A stretch of DNA of 5,651 nucleotides from Actinomycetota bacterium (GTDB taxonomy: Bacteria > Cyanobacteriota > Vampirovibrionia > Obscuribacterales > Obscuribacteraceae). The first letter of the stretch is position 1. Every line of letters begins with the position of its first letter. The position numbers and the translations under genes were made by a program. Location of the stretch: assembly GCA_903970355.1 (NCBI GenBank), contig CAJCIF010000486.1, positions 1-5,651 of the forward strand, read 5' to 3'. The notes under the pieces were generated by a model, which saw only the letters and a list, made by a program, of their open reading frames with translations, was not told the origin of the DNA and ran no database searches. Of this stretch, positions 5,316-5,651 are shown in pieces.

Positions 5316-5651
5316 TCATTGCAATAGCCCGCGAACGAAATTAGCCCAAGCACCGGTCTTATTGTCGGATTCTTGCTGAACAAATTTGTCCAACGCTCGG
5401 TTAAATTGCACTTGATCTTGCGCGAGCTCAGATGGGGGTGTCTCTGGATTCACTACGGGTGCTGCAGTCATGCACACGGCAATATCTCGCTCGTTTTTGT
5501 AAGGAGCAAACAGTTCTGGATTTTTTGCTAATGCATATACATCCTTACAGGCTTGAGTTTCAGTTGCATCTTTGGCTAACTGTTCTTTGTTATGCAGCGT
5601 TCCAGCCGGTAAGACCACACTTAGCCCACCCATACGGTCATAGGGCAAATC
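5316..5651 (-). CDS. C-terminal fragment of an unrecognised protein; 5'-truncated
   Basis: The frame is open to the window edge and ends at TGA (5318-5316), giving at least 111 residues. The TTG at 5648 is probably an internal leucine (the frame reads DLPYDRMGG at the edge), so the real start should lie outside. The fragment is soluble-looking, with charged helical stretches such as HNKEQLAKDATETQACKDVY, a Pro-rich turn (VVNPETPPSEL) and an ending WANFVRGLLQ. Two cysteines about 25 residues apart (in QACKD and AVCMT) could form a disulphide if the protein is exported. I do not recognise a family. The downstream TPR gene follows on the same strand after 58 bp, so an operon is plausible. A real gene is supported by the open frame and balanced protein composition, not by homology. 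Confidence 0.65.
   Translation of the reverse strand, partial: DLPYDRMGGLSVVLPAGTLHNKEQLAKDATETQACKDVYALAKNPELFAPYKNERDIAVCMTAAPVVNPETPPSELAQDQVQFNRALDKFVQQESDNKTGAWANFVRGLLQ

Noticed and set aside
22..5651. Defence, mobile or biosynthetic system
   Set aside because: No nuclease, transposase, integrase, toxin, reverse transcriptase, spacer array or biosynthetic enzyme was found on either strand. The five genes are explained as separate surface or housekeeping genes.

Overview
This looks like the end of a bacterial shotgun assembly contig, probably metagenomic. Bases 1-21 match the 3' end of the Illumina TruSeq read-2 adapter and are not biological. The rest carries five protein-coding genes, two of them cut by the window edges. 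No RNA gene, insertion sequence, CRISPR array, phage gene or defence module was seen.

Layout. (1) 22-740, + strand: the C-terminal part of an Asn/Ser/Thr/Gly-rich tandem-repeat protein, probably extracellular, ending in a Gly-Ser tail. (2) 741-1865, - strand: a CvfC-like protein with an Nfu N-terminal domain and C-terminal HEAT repeats; its stop codon directly abuts that of the repeat protein. (3) 1866-1982: a 117-bp divergent intergenic region with a perfect 8-bp hairpin and candidate promoters in both directions. (4) 1983-3788, + strand: Uup, an ABC-F ATPase, with an intrinsic terminator overlapping its stop codon. (5) 3869-5257, - strand: a membrane-anchored or secreted protein with ten gap-free TPR units and a TTG start. 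(6) 5316-5651, - strand: the C-terminal end of an unrecognised gene, possibly co-transcribed with the TPR gene.

Organism. The DNA has intermediate GC by eye, ordinary bacterial ribosome-binding sites and a housekeeping ABC-F gene. Long TPR proteins with the QYQKA..DY..AI.IDP consensus and large NG/ST-rich repeat proteins are common in environmental lineages such as Melainabacteria/Obscuribacterales and Planctomycetota. That placement is a weak inference with no marker gene behind it. CvfC is best known from Staphylococcus and Bacillus, but the rest of the window does not look like a Firmicute.

How the genes relate. There is no evident shared pathway. cvfC and uup diverge from one control region and may share regulatory DNA. 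The repeat protein and the TPR protein both look exported. I did not find a convincing new system. The most unusual points are the repeat protein, the stop-to-stop palindrome, the hairpin at the predicted cvfC mRNA 5' end, and the nested duplications in the TPR gene.
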